Source of the DNA: Girardinichthys multiradiatus | Lineage: Eukaryota; Chordata; Actinopteri; Cyprinodontiformes; Goodeidae | Direction: 5' to 3' | Assembly: GCF_021462225.1 (NCBI RefSeq) | Contig: NC_061815.1 | Location: 50,257,373 to 50,321,372 of the forward strand | Length of the DNA: 64,000 nucleotides | Part shown: positions 1 to 10,480 of the stretch, in pieces | How the letters are laid out: each line of letters starts with the position of its first letter | Numbering within the stretch: the stretch's first letter is position 1 | The notes under the pieces: model-generated | Database searches by the model: none | Told to the model about the DNA's origin: nothing | Seen by the model: only the letters and a program-made list of their open reading frames with translations | Position numbers and translations under genes: made by a program

Positions 1-164
1 AAAACCCAAAATTCCTATCTCACAAAATTAGCATATCATTAAAAGGGTCTCTAAACGAGCTATGAACCTAATCATCTGAATCAACGAGTTAACTCTAAAC
101 ACCTGCAAAAGATTCCTGAGGCCTTTAAAACTCCCAGCCTGGTTCATCACTCAAAACCCCAATC

Positions 165-1169
165 ATGGGTAAGACTGCCGACCTGACTGCTGTCCAGAAG
201 GCCAGTATTGACACCCTCAAGCAAGACGTTAAGACACAGAAAGACATTTCTGAATGAATAGGCTGTTCCCAGAGTGCTTTATCAAGGCACCTCAGTGGGA
301 AATCTGTGGGAAGGAAAAAGTGTGGCAGAAAACGCTGCACAACGAGAAGAGGTGACCGGACCCTGAGGAAGATTGTGGAGAAGGGCCGATTCCAGACCTT
401 GGGGGACCTGCGGTAGCAGTGGACTGAGTCTGGAGTAGAAACATCCAGAGCCACCGTGCACAGGCGTGTGCAGGAAATGGGCTACAGGTGCCGCATTCCC
501 CAGGTCAAGCCACTTTTGAACCAGAAACAGCAGCAGAAGCGCCTGATCTGGGCTACAGAGAAGCAGCACTGGACTGTTGCTCAGTGGTCCAAAGTACTTT
601 TTTCGGATGAAAGCAAATTCTGCATGTCATTCGGAAATCAAGGTGCCAGAGTCTGGAGGAAGACTGGGGAGAAGGAAATGCCAAAATGCCAGAAGTCCAG
701 TGTCAAGTACCCACAGTCAGTGATGGTCTGGGGTGCCGTGTCAGCTGCTGGTGTTGGTCCACTGTGTTTTACCAAGGGCAGGGTCAATGCAGCTAGCTAT
801 CAGGAGATTTTGGAGCACTTCATACTTCCATCTGCTGAAAAGCTTTATGGAGATGAAGATTTCATTTTTCAGCACGACCTGGCACCTGCTCACAGTGCCA
901 AAACCACTGGTAAATGGTTTACTGACCATGGTATCACTGTGCTCAATTGGCCTGCCAACTCTCCTGACCTGAACCCCATAGAGAATCTGTGGGATATTGT
1001 GAAGAGAACGTTGAGAGACTCAAGACCCAACACTCTGGATGAGCTAAAGGCCGCTATCGAAGCATCCTGGGCCTCCATAAGACCTCAGCAGTGCCACAGG
1101 CTGATTGCCTCCATGCCACGCCGCATTGAAGCAGTCATTTCTGCAAAAGGATTCCCGACCAAGTATTGA
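165..1169 (+). pseudogene. Tc1-like transposase, inactivated by two in-frame stops
   Basis: Reading from ATG at 165 gives about 334 codons, close to the usual 340 for Tc1 transposases. The N-terminal part (residues about 1-110) is the paired-type helix-turn-helix DNA-binding region with a basic stretch (SGKSVGRKKCGRKR). The catalytic half carries the DDE signature: SDESKF supplies the first Asp, HDLAPAH the second, and [11 protein letters not shown] the terminal Glu. The frame is broken by TGA at 255-257 (probably a former Arg CGA) and TAG at 414-416; otherwise it stays in one frame to the TGA at 1167-1169. The longest intact piece, 456-1169, starts at an internal Met and lacks the DNA-binding domain. 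It would normally excise and insert the surrounding element at TA sites. Only two disabling point changes suggest a fairly young copy. Confidence 0.88.
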
Positions 1170-1246
1170 GTGCATAACTGTACATGATTATTTGAAGGTT
1201 GACGTTTTTTGTATTAAAAACACTTTTCTTTTATTGGTTGGATGAA

Positions 1247-1448
1247 ATATGCTAATTTTGTGAGATAGGTATTTTGGGTTTTCATGAGCTGTATGCCAAA
1301 ATCATCCGTATTAAGACAATAAAAGACCTGAAATATTTCAGTTAGTGTGCAATGAATCTAAAATAGATGAATGTTAAATTTTCATCATGACATTATGGAA
1401 AATAATGAACTTTATCACAATATGCTAATATTTTGAGAAGGACCTGTA
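1247..1448. repeat. Right terminal inverted repeat of the Tc1-like element
   Basis: The inner 36 bases pair with window bases 1-36. The outer portion runs through CATGAGCTGTATGCC to the terminus GAGAAGGACCTGTA. The mate of the outer portion is outside the window. Confidence 0.75.
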
Positions 1449-2692
1449 TGTTTCCAGAAGTCCTGACAGGAAGTGATTCTGGTGCTGTTAATTGGGTCAC
1501 TGCTGGCTGTTTAGTGTAACGTCACTTTGTAAAACCTTCACCAACAGGTTGGAGACGTCTGGTCTTACTGGAAACTGGGTTAATGTTTACTACACTTCCG
1601 GACTGACAATGTGCTCTCTCTTTCACACACACACACACAAACACACACTCACACACACTAACAAACCCTAAGATGCTGACTCCCCTGCTGGAGGTTGTAA
1701 GTTAGGGTCTAATTGATTGGTTTCCCTAGTTGTGTAATTAAAGCTGGTATAAATCAGCTTCCCAGTTAATGAGATTGGTTGAATGTGACAGTTTAACCTG
1801 CTCCAATGTCACCATGATGACCTGTTGTTGCCGTGGAGCCCCGGGCCGGAGCGCCAAACACGGCTAACAGTAATAATCTGTTGCCAGGTGGATGTTTGAA
1901 CCCGGTAATAACAGCCTGCCACAGCTAATTTATGATTGGTTGATTGGACCATTGGGGCTCCAATCGGCCTGACTCACTGGGTCAGTCGAGCCATCTTTCT
2001 TGTTAAATTGCTTTTATTTCTTCCTGTGCTTTGAGTTGAGCTCTCAGGCTACGCAGGACAGCTGCAGTCCTTTTAACAATGCAAACGATTACTTTAATAT
2101 GGCTCCTGTCTTATTGTAGAATGATTTAATCCATTTGCAGTTGAGTCTCTTGTTTCTAAAAAAGTTTATACTTCAGCAGATTGTTTTACATTTCTGTATA
2201 TTAAACATTTTGTTACTTAAATACAGTTTATTTTATAGTTTTTCTTCTAATCACAGATTTAATGCTAGAAAGATCTATGAGGCCTAATCAAAACCATCAT
2301 TTGTCTTGTGCTTCTAATGTTAGAAGAGCTAAAAACCTGCATGTTTAGATGCTTCCTTGTGCTGCATTTTGAAAGATTTTAAATCTTTCAGGATCAGGAA
2401 ACTAAAACAGGTCAGCATGACATCTAATAACCTTTAGGTCACAAAGCTGTTCACTCTTAAACAGGAAACGTTTCATTTTCCAGCAAAGAACTGTGTGCTG
2501 CAAAAATTCAGAGTAAGAGCAGAAACAAAGCTGGAATAAAGAGGAAGTAATTCAGAAGTATAACGATTATCTTCAGCCCTTCTTTCCCACCGGCTCCGTG
2601 TTGAGGAACCACTAGAACTTTTCTGAGCCGAACAAGTGGATTTAATACAGAACTGAAGGATTTAACCAGCTGATGGCAGAACAAAGCCTCTG
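1449..2692. other. Non-coding stretch, no gene seen
   Basis: This stretch holds a short CA-rich microsatellite at about 1624-1659 and a mixed-composition block (1690-2035) listed separately. The rest is AT-rich with no reading frame, splice pattern or repeat that I recognise. Confidence 0.5.
1690..2035. other. Candidate conserved non-coding element
   Basis: A block of about 350 bp has repeated ATTGGTT / TGATTGGT words and TAATTA-type homeodomain cores, alternating with GC-rich words such as GAGCCCCGGGCCGG. It shows no repeat signature and no open frame. This texture is common in vertebrate developmental enhancers. The call is inference from appearance only. Confidence 0.25.
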
Positions 2693-2726
2693 GCGCGCGC
2701 GCACACACACACACACACACACGCAC

Positions 2727-2823
<97 letters not shown>
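2693..2823. repeat. (GC)n(CA)n microsatellite
   Basis: Alternating purine-pyrimidine tract: a GCGCGCGC start followed by about 120 bp of CA with periodic CG interruptions. All long ORFs across it (poly-HT or poly-CV) are artefacts of the dinucleotide repeat. Confidence 0.97.
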
Positions 2824-2825
<2 letters not shown>

Positions 2826-3426
2826 AAGGACATTCAAATGATGGTATTTAAAGGAGGTCGGAATGTTTTTCACCTAGCGGATTTTAAAGTTCTTGTCATC
2901 GTAAAATCTCCACCCCACCTCCACCTTCAACACTTTTCTTTTTATTATATCTTCTATCACGGTTTTTTCTCTCTCTGTTTTATTCTCTGTATCTACTCAG
3001 GGTTTTTTCCATCTTCTCTCACTTTTTTCTTGTCTCTGTTTTCCGGCCACTCTCTGGCTCACTATTGATGACAGATGACTGACTCCTTTTCCTACTTCTC
3101 ACTTCTCAGGGGAACAGGCGTTAATGGTATTCATCTTTGTTGGAATGGCAAAGTTCATGTTGCAACTGGTGTTTGCCATGAAGACACACGGTGTGATCGT
3201 TCCCAGCACATGAAACACGACCTTTTCCTGACCTTTAGCATCAAGAGATCAACCTGGAGGTTCAGTCTGTTTGTGCACACCAAGCTCGTGAAGGAGAACC
3301 AATAAACTTTAACTTTATTGATTTCTGAACTTTCTCTGAATTTCTTTTAGCCAGATTTGGGTCTGGTCTCTTCCTGGATCATTCCAGAACTTCGTCTGCT
3401 TTGGTTGAAAGATGAAGGTTCTCATC
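2824..3426. other. Non-coding stretch with a pyrimidine-rich tract
   Basis: Bases about 2935-3060 are strongly T/C-rich on the plus strand (TTTTTTCTCTCTCTG-type runs). No supported gene; the short ORF at 3075-3305 has no recognisable domain. Confidence 0.45.
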
Positions 3427-3640
3427 ATTTCAGCTTCCTAGCTGAAGCCAGTGGGGTTGAATTATGGCCTGAATGTTCAGTCTTGGTTTCATCAGACCAG
3501 AACACATTTTTCCGCACACTTTTAGAAGATGTTAAAGTTTTTGCTAAATCTAGTCGGGCTCGGATGTTTTTCTTTGAATAAAAAAGTTTCTCTTTTGCCA
3601 CCCTGCCTCTCTGTCGTCTCACAACCACAAAGTCCCGCAA
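3427..3640 (-). pseudogene. Tc1-like transposase fragment
   Basis: The minus strand encodes KKNIRARLDLAK followed by NVFWSDETKTEHSGHN. This is the region just before and including the first catalytic Asp of Tc1 transposases (family pattern NVLWSDETK...FGHN). Only about 70 residues survive, with neither inverted repeat nor the second and third acidic residues visible. It is an old scrap. Confidence 0.7.
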
Positions 3641-4432
3641 TCTTTGCTGTGTTCCATGGAATATCTAATACCTTCTCCTGACTGGTACCTTCTGACAGTG
3701 AGGTTTGGAGGCTCTCTGCAGACCAGGGCTGTAGCTGTTAGAGGACACTCAGAAGATGTGAGCAATATGTGGGGTTAATGAGGAAGGCCTTAAATAGCGT
3801 CACTGTAATGTCCAGTGAAGCTGTGGATGGGAGCCTATAGAATGTGAAGAATCTCTCCACCTAGAAGAGTCTCAACCACACCCATCAGTCATATCAGCAT
3901 GGTTGATCTTCACCTCTAACCCTCCGCCCCATCTACTCCCCCACTTCTACAAGCACCTCAACACAGGGGTCAGAGGTGAAACCTTGTGTTAGTTGATAAA
4001 GACAGAAAGGAGATGATGTGATCTCAGGAAAAGATTAATCAATAATGAGAACAGCAGAGGTGCCCCATTTAAAGATGGTTTTAATGAAGAAAAGGTCCTG
4101 TCGCTGCTTAATTAGCACCGAGTTCATTATATTGAGTTAATCAGAGAGGTTTCCATTGCTGTGACATGTGACTGTTGGGACCTACTGGATGCAAACGTTA
4201 CCGCTGCAGGGTCTTTATCCCTAATTAACCTTAGTCATGCATCTGCTACAAGTCAGTTCAGTGGTTTTATTGGATTGGGTTGATGTGAGACGTGAAGATA
4301 CCAGCAGGGTAATGCTGCATCTGGGATTACTACAGACAACAAGCATTTTCTCCATCTTCTGTCGAAAGTAAAGCAAGAGGAAGAGAACGATTTCATAGAT
4401 TATCACTTAATTCATCCATTTGTTATTAATAA
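3641..4432. other. Non-coding stretch, possible conserved block at about 4070-4260
   Basis: No gene or repeat recognised. The part from 4070 to 4260 has TTAATTAGCACC, GAGTTAATCAGAG and CCCTAATTAACC words in a mixed-composition background, which is enhancer-like in texture. I have no conservation data. Confidence 0.3.
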
Positions 4433-5508
4433 TCAGAATCAGAATCAGAAAAGCTTTATTGCCAAGTACGTTTTTGGACATACAAGGAATTTGTTTTGGC
4501 GTAGTCGGTGCAATACAGTAAAAATTAAACAGTACAAACATATCTACAATATAATATAAATATATGTGCACAGTTTTAAGTGAGTGAGAGTAAATATAGA
4601 GCAGTATAAGATGCAAGAGCAATACAACAGTGCAGGTGATCATTGTGCAGGTAAAGCAGGAGTCCAAGCTGAGCGTTAATGTAACACATAGAGTTACAGG
4701 TTACAGGTGTCCTGTCAGCAAAAAAGGGGGTGTGGGGGAAAGGGAGAGTGTCAGGGTGGTTTCTGGGCTTTGTTAACAAGGCTGGTGGCAGATGGGAAAA
4801 AACTGTTCTTGTGGCGTGAGGTTTCGGTCCGGATGGACCGCAGCCTCCTGCCAGAGGGGAGAGTTTCAAAGAGTCTGTGACCGGGGTGGGAGGGATCAGC
4901 CAGAATCTTCCCGGCCCGCTTCAGGGTCCTGGAGGTGTACAGTTCCTGGAGCGACAGTAGACTGCAGCCAATCACCTTCTCAGCAGACCGAATGACACGC
5001 TGCAGCCTGCCCTTATCCTTGGCTGTAGCAGCGGCGTACCAGATGGTGATGGAGTAGGTGAGAATGGACTCAATGATGGTTGTGTAGAAGTGCACCATCA
5101 TAGCCTTTGGCAGGTTGAATTTCTTCAGCTGCCGCAGGAAGAACATCCTCTGCTGGGCTTTCTTGATGAGGGAGCTGATGTTTGGCTCCCACTTGAGATC
5201 CTGGGAGATGATGGTTCCCAGGAAGCGGAAAGATTCCAAAGTGTCAATTGTGGAGTCACAGAGGGTGATGGGGGCAGGTGGGGCTGGGTTCTGCCTGAAG
5301 TCCACAACCATCTCCACTGTCTTTAGAGCGTTGAGCTCAAGGTTGTTCTGGCTGCACCAGTCCAACAGATGGTCCACCTCCCATCTGTACGCGGACTCGT
5401 CACCATCAGAGATGAGTCCGATCAGGGTGGTGTCGTCCGCAAACTTCAGAAGCTTGACAGACTGGTGACTGGAGGTGCAATTGTTGGTGTACAGGGAGAA
5501 GAGCAGTA
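4433..5508 (-). mobile_element. 5'-truncated CR1/L2/Rex-type LINE
   Basis: Read on the minus strand, this contains the end of a reverse transcriptase ORF, a 3' UTR, and a tail of short TTCTGA repeats (plus strand CAGAATCAGAATCAG at 4435-4450) instead of poly(A). That ending is characteristic of the CR1/L2/Rex group of non-LTR elements, which end in short tandem units. The 5' side stops abruptly at about 5508, where it abuts a Tc1 copy. Typical of a 5'-truncated, dead-on-arrival insertion. Exact clade is not resolved. Confidence 0.82.
4751..5506 (-). pseudogene. LINE ORF2 3' part (reverse transcriptase and C-terminal region)
   Basis: An uninterrupted minus-strand frame runs from the truncation point to the stop at 4751-4753. 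The YADD-box equivalent reads KFADDTT (FADD at 5432-5443), so the two catalytic Asp of the RT palm are present. It is followed by NLELNALKT, FRFLGTIISQDLKWE, KKAQQRMFFLRQLKKFNLP, ILTYSITIWY and a C-terminal LPSGRRLRSIRT...SFFPSA block typical of fish CR1/L2/Rex ORF2 ends. Endonuclease and most of the RT fingers are missing because of 5' truncation, so it cannot be functional. There is no genuine start codon. About 250 codons are left of roughly 900-1000 in full ORF2. Confidence 0.85.
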
Positions 5509-6477
5509 GTATACAGAAGGAGTATCAGACCACTGCAAATCTACCAAGACCCGGCCGTCCCTCTAAACTTTCATCTGGAACAAGGAGAAGACTGATCAGA
5601 GATGCAGCCAAGAGGCCCATGATCACTCTGGATGAACTGCAGAGATCTACAGCTGAGGTAGGAGAGTCTGTCCATAGGACAACAATCAGTCGTACACTGC
5701 ACAAATCTGGCCTTTATGGAAGAGTGGCAAGAAGAAAGCCATTTCTCAAAGATATCCATAAAAGGTCTTGTTTAAAGTTTGCCACAAGCCACCTGGGAGA
5801 CACACCAAACATGTGGAAGAAGGTGCTCTGGTCAGATGAAACCAAAATCAAACTGTTTGGCCACAATGCAAAATGATATGTTTGGTGTAAAAGCAACACA
5901 GCTCATCACCCTGAACACACCATGCCCACTGTTAAACATGGTGGTGGCAGCATCATGGTTTGGGCCTGCTTTTCATCAGCAGGGACAGGTAAGATGGTCA
6001 AAATTGATGAGAAGATGGATGGGTCCAAATACAGGACCATTCTGGAAGAGAACCTGTTGGAGTCTGTAAGAGACCTGAGACTGACGGAGATTTATCTTCC
6101 AACAAGACAATGATCTAAAACATGAAGCCAAATCTACAATGGAATGGTTCACAAATAAACATATCCAGGTGTTGGAATGGCCTAGTCAAAGTCCAGACCT
6201 GAATCCAATCGAGAATCTGTGGAAAGAGCTGAAGACTGATGTTCACGAACGCTCTCCATCCAGCTCCAGCTGTTTTTCAAGGAAGAATGGGAAAGAATTT
6301 CAGTCTCTCGATGTGAAAACTGATAGAAACAAACCCCAAGAGACTTGCAGCTGTAATTGCAGCAAAGGATGTCGCTACAAAGTATTAACGCAAGGGGCTG
6401 AATAATATTACACGCCCCGCTCTGTGGCAAGAGGTTGACCAGTTCAAGGGGGCTGAATACTTTTGCAAGGCACTGTA
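5509..6477 (+). mobile_element. Tc1-like transposon, left end missing
   Basis: Coding sequence begins right at the LINE junction, without the left inverted repeat. The right end is present: GGGGCTGAATACTTTTGCAAGGCACTGTA terminates at 6477 in TA, a classic Tc1-like outer end. No left arm was found on the far side of the LINE (before 4433), so the left part was lost by deletion rather than merely separated by the LINE. Confidence 0.82.
5511..6388 (+). pseudogene. Tc1-like transposase with a stop and frameshifts
   Basis: The N-terminal DNA-binding part survives from about LPRPGRPSKL onward, then the HTH region (TLDELQRSTAEVGESVHRTT) and VLWSDETKIKLFGHN with the first catalytic Asp. A TGA at 5874-5876 interrupts the frame; the same frame resumes with [21 protein letters not shown] frameshift near 6080-6090 moves the second Asp motif (FQQDND) and [14 protein letters not shown] (third acidic residue) into another frame. 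A further shift near 6280 disturbs the tail, which ends at the family-typical KY-stop (TAA 6386-6388). Length matches a full transposase less the first 60 or so residues. Clearly inactive. Confidence 0.85.
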
Positions 6478-7137
6478 TTTAGAAATTAAAATACTCTGAT
6501 CACATCATCATTTTTACACACACAGAAGTAGAAAATACAACTTAGCCTACATGCCCCACATTTACTGAACTTTATTAAAGGTATATTAGTTGTGTATGAA
6601 TTGTAATGTTAACCAGCTCATTTGGCCGTAATGGCAATAAAAAAAAAAACATGAGTCAAACAGAAGTCATCATGGACCGTTATAGCAAATGTAATACCGA
6701 CATCTATGAGATAGATTTGAATTAATTTATTTCTTCTAATTTAATCTAAGAGTTAAATCGTAGACATTCTCCTGGCGCCTGGTGGCGGCCACAGAAGACA
6801 TAGCGGGTAAAGGTGCCATTGATTGGCCTGTTCTGATGGCGGAGGAGAGGAGAAAAGAGGTAAGCTGGACCAGCACAGGTCCAACTCTCCGCTCTGCTCG
6901 CAGCCCGTCTCCACTGAGAGACACACGAGGCGGGGCATGTATGTCCGTAGTTGTTACTCAAAATTTCAAAAACGTGGGGCACTGGTATTATAGGCCTTTA
7001 AATTCAGAAATGGTACCGTGGGCCCGACACTATACACTGTAAAAAAAAAAAAGATTTCAGGGGGGGCACTTTTTTCTCCAAAGGATAAAAGTGCAGGTGC
7101 TCTAGCACCACCTAGTGTCTATCTGTGCACGTCCCTG
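6478..7137. mobile_element. Possible degenerate hAT-like non-autonomous element
   Basis: The right edge, ...TAGCACCACCTAGTG...GTGCACGTCCCTG at 7137, reads on the minus strand as CAGGGACGTGCAC, the CAGGG-type terminus of many fish hAT elements. It contains a G-run followed by a GCACTTTTTTCTCC segment typical of such ends. I could not find a matching left terminus or 8-bp duplication, so the left boundary is unknown; 6478-6640 may be unrelated unique sequence. Confidence 0.3.
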
Positions 7138-7705
7138 CAGATCAGAACATTATACCTGGATGGACCAGCTGCAGATTCTGATCCATTATTACTGCACAGC
7201 AGAACAAGTCAGAAACTGCATTAAAACGGAGAGCAAACTGAAGACACGCCTGCAGGTTTAATGCAACACAGGTGAAAGTGAACAAGACCAACATGAGAAC
7301 AACCTGGATCAGTGAGACGGGCCTCTCAGTTGAACCCGAATCCATCTGATGAATGGGTCCGTAACTCTTCATTGTTGCATTGAGATGACCTTCTGTGTTT
7401 TAGTGTCTTTAGTTAAACTGCTCAAACTCTTTCAGCCTTGTTGGTTCTACAGAGTCGACTTGGCCCAGATGTCTTCAAGCAGCAGAACTGAGTCTGTGTC
7501 TTGAGTTCATCTTTTCCAGCTGCCTGTCCAGCTAACATCATAATTACAATAATTTTTGTAACAACACATCCTTTTATGGTTTAGTTGTCATGGAAAGGTG
7601 AACTAATGATGCATGATGACTTTAAATTCTTCTAGAGGCATTTTAAGTTTCCGAACATTAGCAACATCACTAGCTGTGAAGATCATCTCTAGACTTCCTG
7701 TAGAC
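7138..7705. other. Non-coding stretch, nothing recognised
   Basis: No open frame with a recognisable domain and no known repeat. The base composition is ordinary for this window. Confidence 0.4.
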
Positions 7706-7906
7706 CAGGGGTCTCCAAAGGCAGTACTCGAGAGCTCCTCTCCAACACACCTGAACCAAATGAACGGCTCGTTACCAGGCCTCTGCAGAGCTGAATGACT
7801 GAATGGTGATGAGGGAATTCAGACGTTCGATTCAGGGGTGTTGGAGAAGGAAAGCATCTGAAGACTGCAGGATGTTGGCTCTCCAGGACTTGAGTTGGAC
7901 ACCCTG
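7706..7906. mobile_element. hAT-like MITE with 8-bp target duplication
   Basis: The left end CAGGGGTCTCCAAAGG... and right end ...TTGGACACCCTG are imperfect inverted repeats, and the interior is itself largely palindromic (GAACGGCTCGTTACCAGG / CTCTGCAGAGC centre). The flanks are CTGTAGAC (7698-7705) and GTGTAGAC (7907-7914), matching at 7 of 8 positions, as expected for a hAT 8-bp target site duplication. It has no coding capacity, so it would have been moved by another element's transposase. A degraded second copy sits at 39,658-39,806. Confidence 0.75.
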
Positions 7907-7914
7907 GTGTAGAC

Positions 7915-9131
7915 CTACTGTAGAGCAGAGAAGAAAAGGCTCAGTAAGCAAATCTAAATATGTTTGGCTGATCAAAACACCACATCAGTCTGTCTCCCCA
8001 GTCTCAGTGGATACACATTGTCCTTTTCTCACATCTCTGCAGCTGCTACTTGTTCTCACACTGTCGCCGAGCCACTCACACACACATGGAGGTGTGTGCA
8101 GAAATGCAGGAATATCCCAGGTGATGCAGATCAGTGCAGGTTATAAGGAGCATACAGATGTGGCTGCTGGCTGATTTGTAGCCTGTTAGGCTGTAAAATA
8201 CAGACAGCTCTCTTTGCTCTACACACATGGCACACGCACTCTGTCACAGGCATGTAGCCCTGAGTGTCAGCATCTCCTGACGCACGCCCTTATTTTGAAG
8301 GGGCTGTGCATTCATGGACTGAAATGAAGACATACTTTGACCAGCTGGTCGGAAGCCAATCACAAATTTTCTCATGTTTGGATTCAGTAAAAGGTTCTTC
8401 TGGGACGTTGGACTTGATAAAAGCAGCTCTCATTTCCCCTTTCTCCATCTTTTATCCCTCTTTCCTTTGCACCCCCCACGTATGGTTTTAGTTTTTGTCT
8501 TCTGTGTCCTTGAGGCACACTAGCTGCCCAAACCTTTTGTGTGGTCTGTTTTTAAATGTGCGTGTGTGTTTATTTGTTCCACAAGGATTTTTCTACGAAT
8601 ATATACACAGATGTATACATACACGCGTATGTATTTATATATACATATATAAGTGTGTATATATGTATAAATATGTTTTTTATTTTCGGATTTGGGTGAT
8701 TAAGCAAGAGCAAGGCAATGTGAGCAGTATTAGATCAAGCAAGAGGAAACTGTGAGGTCTTTTATATTAGTCATTGTCATTCGGCTGGTTGTGAAACAAA
8801 CCAGTTCTCTGATCTGACATCTCCACTGGGAATAAACTCTTTTTATCTCTGTTCTGTCCGTCCTCCTCTCTGTGTTCCCCCAGATTCTTTTCTATAAAAA
8901 TGCAGAAATGCCTCATGAATGTGCATGAGAAAACCAGAACCATATGGGCTCTTTAGAGGAGCCCAGCGCCTCCGCTCTGAACGTAAATGTTGGCTTTAGG
9001 CTGTAACACAAACTCACAGACCGGCACAGGGACCTGCTGACAGACATGGACAGACACCAGAGATAACTGTTGTCTCCATGACATTCAGTATAACTGATTT
9101 AATGTACCTAAAGACCATATAGACACATTCA
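7915..9131. other. Non-coding stretch with a low-complexity TATR tract and one candidate conserved block
   Basis: Bases about 8595-8672 are alternating TATATA/TGTATA low-complexity sequence. Bases about 8885-9030 (GCCTCATGAATGTGCATGAGAAAACC, then GAGGAGCCCAGCGCCTCCGC) look like mixed-composition conserved non-coding DNA. No gene seen. Confidence 0.35.
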
Positions 9132-9310
9132 CACACATGTATGTGTGTGTGTTCTTGTACTTGCTGCTGTGATTTTCTTGGTCCTCATTTTCCAAATTCC
9201 GTTCTTAGGTTTAGGGTCAGGGTTAGGTACTATTGAATTGAAGTCAATGGAAGTAATGTAGAAGTCCTCATAATGATACTAAAATGTGGATGTGTGTGTG
9301 TGTGTTTCAG
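9132..9310. repeat. TG-bracketed GGTTAGG-type dispersed repeat, short copy
   Basis: A core with GGTCCTCATTTTCC, TTAGGTTTAGGGTCAGGG, GAAGTCAATGGAAGT and GTCCTCATAATG is bracketed by TGTGTG runs on both sides (about 9145 and 9291-9305). The same ordered words occur in longer copies at 35,325-35,765 and 47,600-48,275. Confidence 0.6.
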
Positions 9311-10480
9311 GGCTTTTGTTAAACCTGTGAGCTCATTTTGAATAAGTTTCTCAAACATCTACAAAGTTTTTAACTAAACTACGAACCTTTTCTCACTCTG
9401 GGTGTTTCCACAGGAAGCAGATTCTGTGTTCTGAGCTGGTAGAAAACATGGAGAATTTAATGATATTATTAGTATTAAAAGGATCTGAGAAGTGCACCAA
9501 ATATTCTTAGAACACAGCATCTGAAAAACAACAGGCCTTTGTTCATTAGTTTGTTTACTGTAGTGCATCCCACAATGCAATGCTACCCTGGCTACAGAAA
9601 GGTGGTTGGATCAAGCCTGCAGCAAACCCTTGGTAGCTGTGTCGGATCACGTTCACACCATGAACGACCCACCCTACAGTTTGGTTGGAACCGTACCACA
9701 CAGTTGTTTTGGTCCGCATCCTGGTGTGATTGCTGAGCTCACATCTGCACTAACGGACCGCACCAAAGGGGAAACCAACCAGAATTGGTTTTAAACGGAC
9801 TAAACACCCCACATGTGGAAACAGACTTAGTAACTGAGTTTGGCTTGTTTGACCAAATTTCAGATCTTGTTTTCTTCAGGTACTGAAAGCAGGAAATTCC
9901 TCCCTGAGGAACTGAGTGTGAGGATTATCTGCTGCAGGGTCTGAGCTCTACACTGGGATCAGATATATAACAAGGAACTCCATCATAAATCCAAAACCTA
10001 GCTGGTTGTTTTTCAGGTGTTTTAAAGTGCAAATAAACTTACCTGGACTGCAGGACGGTGCCACCAGGCCTGTTTTCATGTGAAAGTCCTGTTTCGGCTG
10101 CATAATCCTGCACCTGAGACATTTACTTTAAAGCAGACAGATCTAAACCAGGTTTTTCCCCACTCATTATTTGCCTCTGCTCTCATACATTCCTGATTTG
10201 AATCAAACATGAATGTTTAATCAGCAGGGCAAAATTCTGGCAGACAAATGTTCAATAATCTGGGACAGAACAGGTTTGAGAAGAATAGCTTCTGTAGAGC
10301 TGCATCTAATCTCAGCACTCTCCTCAGTTCATTTATTTCCAAAATACATTGAGAAATTTGTATAAACTCCAGGTTTTTTTTACAATTTGTGCATTTAAAG
10401 AAGAGCTACAAGACTGTTTGTATAAAAAAAAAAAACATTTTTCAGTTAGAAAAACTCTGATTTACTCTAAAAACTCAATT
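9311..10480. other. Non-coding stretch, possible old dispersed repeat at about 9620-9830
   Basis: The sequence around GGATCACGTTCACACC...GTTGGAACCGTACC...ACGGACCGCACCAAAGGGG has the texture of a degraded fish non-autonomous DNA transposon. No termini could be defined and there is no second copy in the window. Otherwise nothing is recognised. Confidence 0.3.

Larger units (their letters stand above)
1..1448 (+). mobile_element. Tc1-like DNA transposon, left end cut off by the window
   Basis: The first 36 bases are the inverted complement of 1247-1282 with one mismatch (AAAACCCAAAAT... against ...ATTTTGGGTTTT), so they are inverted-repeat sequence. The right arm continues outward to a terminal GGACCTGTA at about 1448. 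This means the outer left arm lies before base 1. Between the arms is a Tc1-type transposase reading frame (165-1169). Cut-and-paste Tc1 elements insert at TA dinucleotides, and the right end finishes in TA. The arm beyond 1282 is part of a long (about 200 bp) arm, which fits the long-arm class of vertebrate Tc1-like elements. Family assignment is from general recognition, not a search. Confidence 0.9.

Noticed and set aside
2508..3068. Long ORFs on both strands (121 and 131 codons)
   Set aside because: They are produced by the CA/TG microsatellite, which encodes poly-His/Thr or poly-Cys/Val.
4576..5468. Plus-strand ORFs across the LINE
   Set aside because: Shadows of the minus-strand reverse transcriptase frame.
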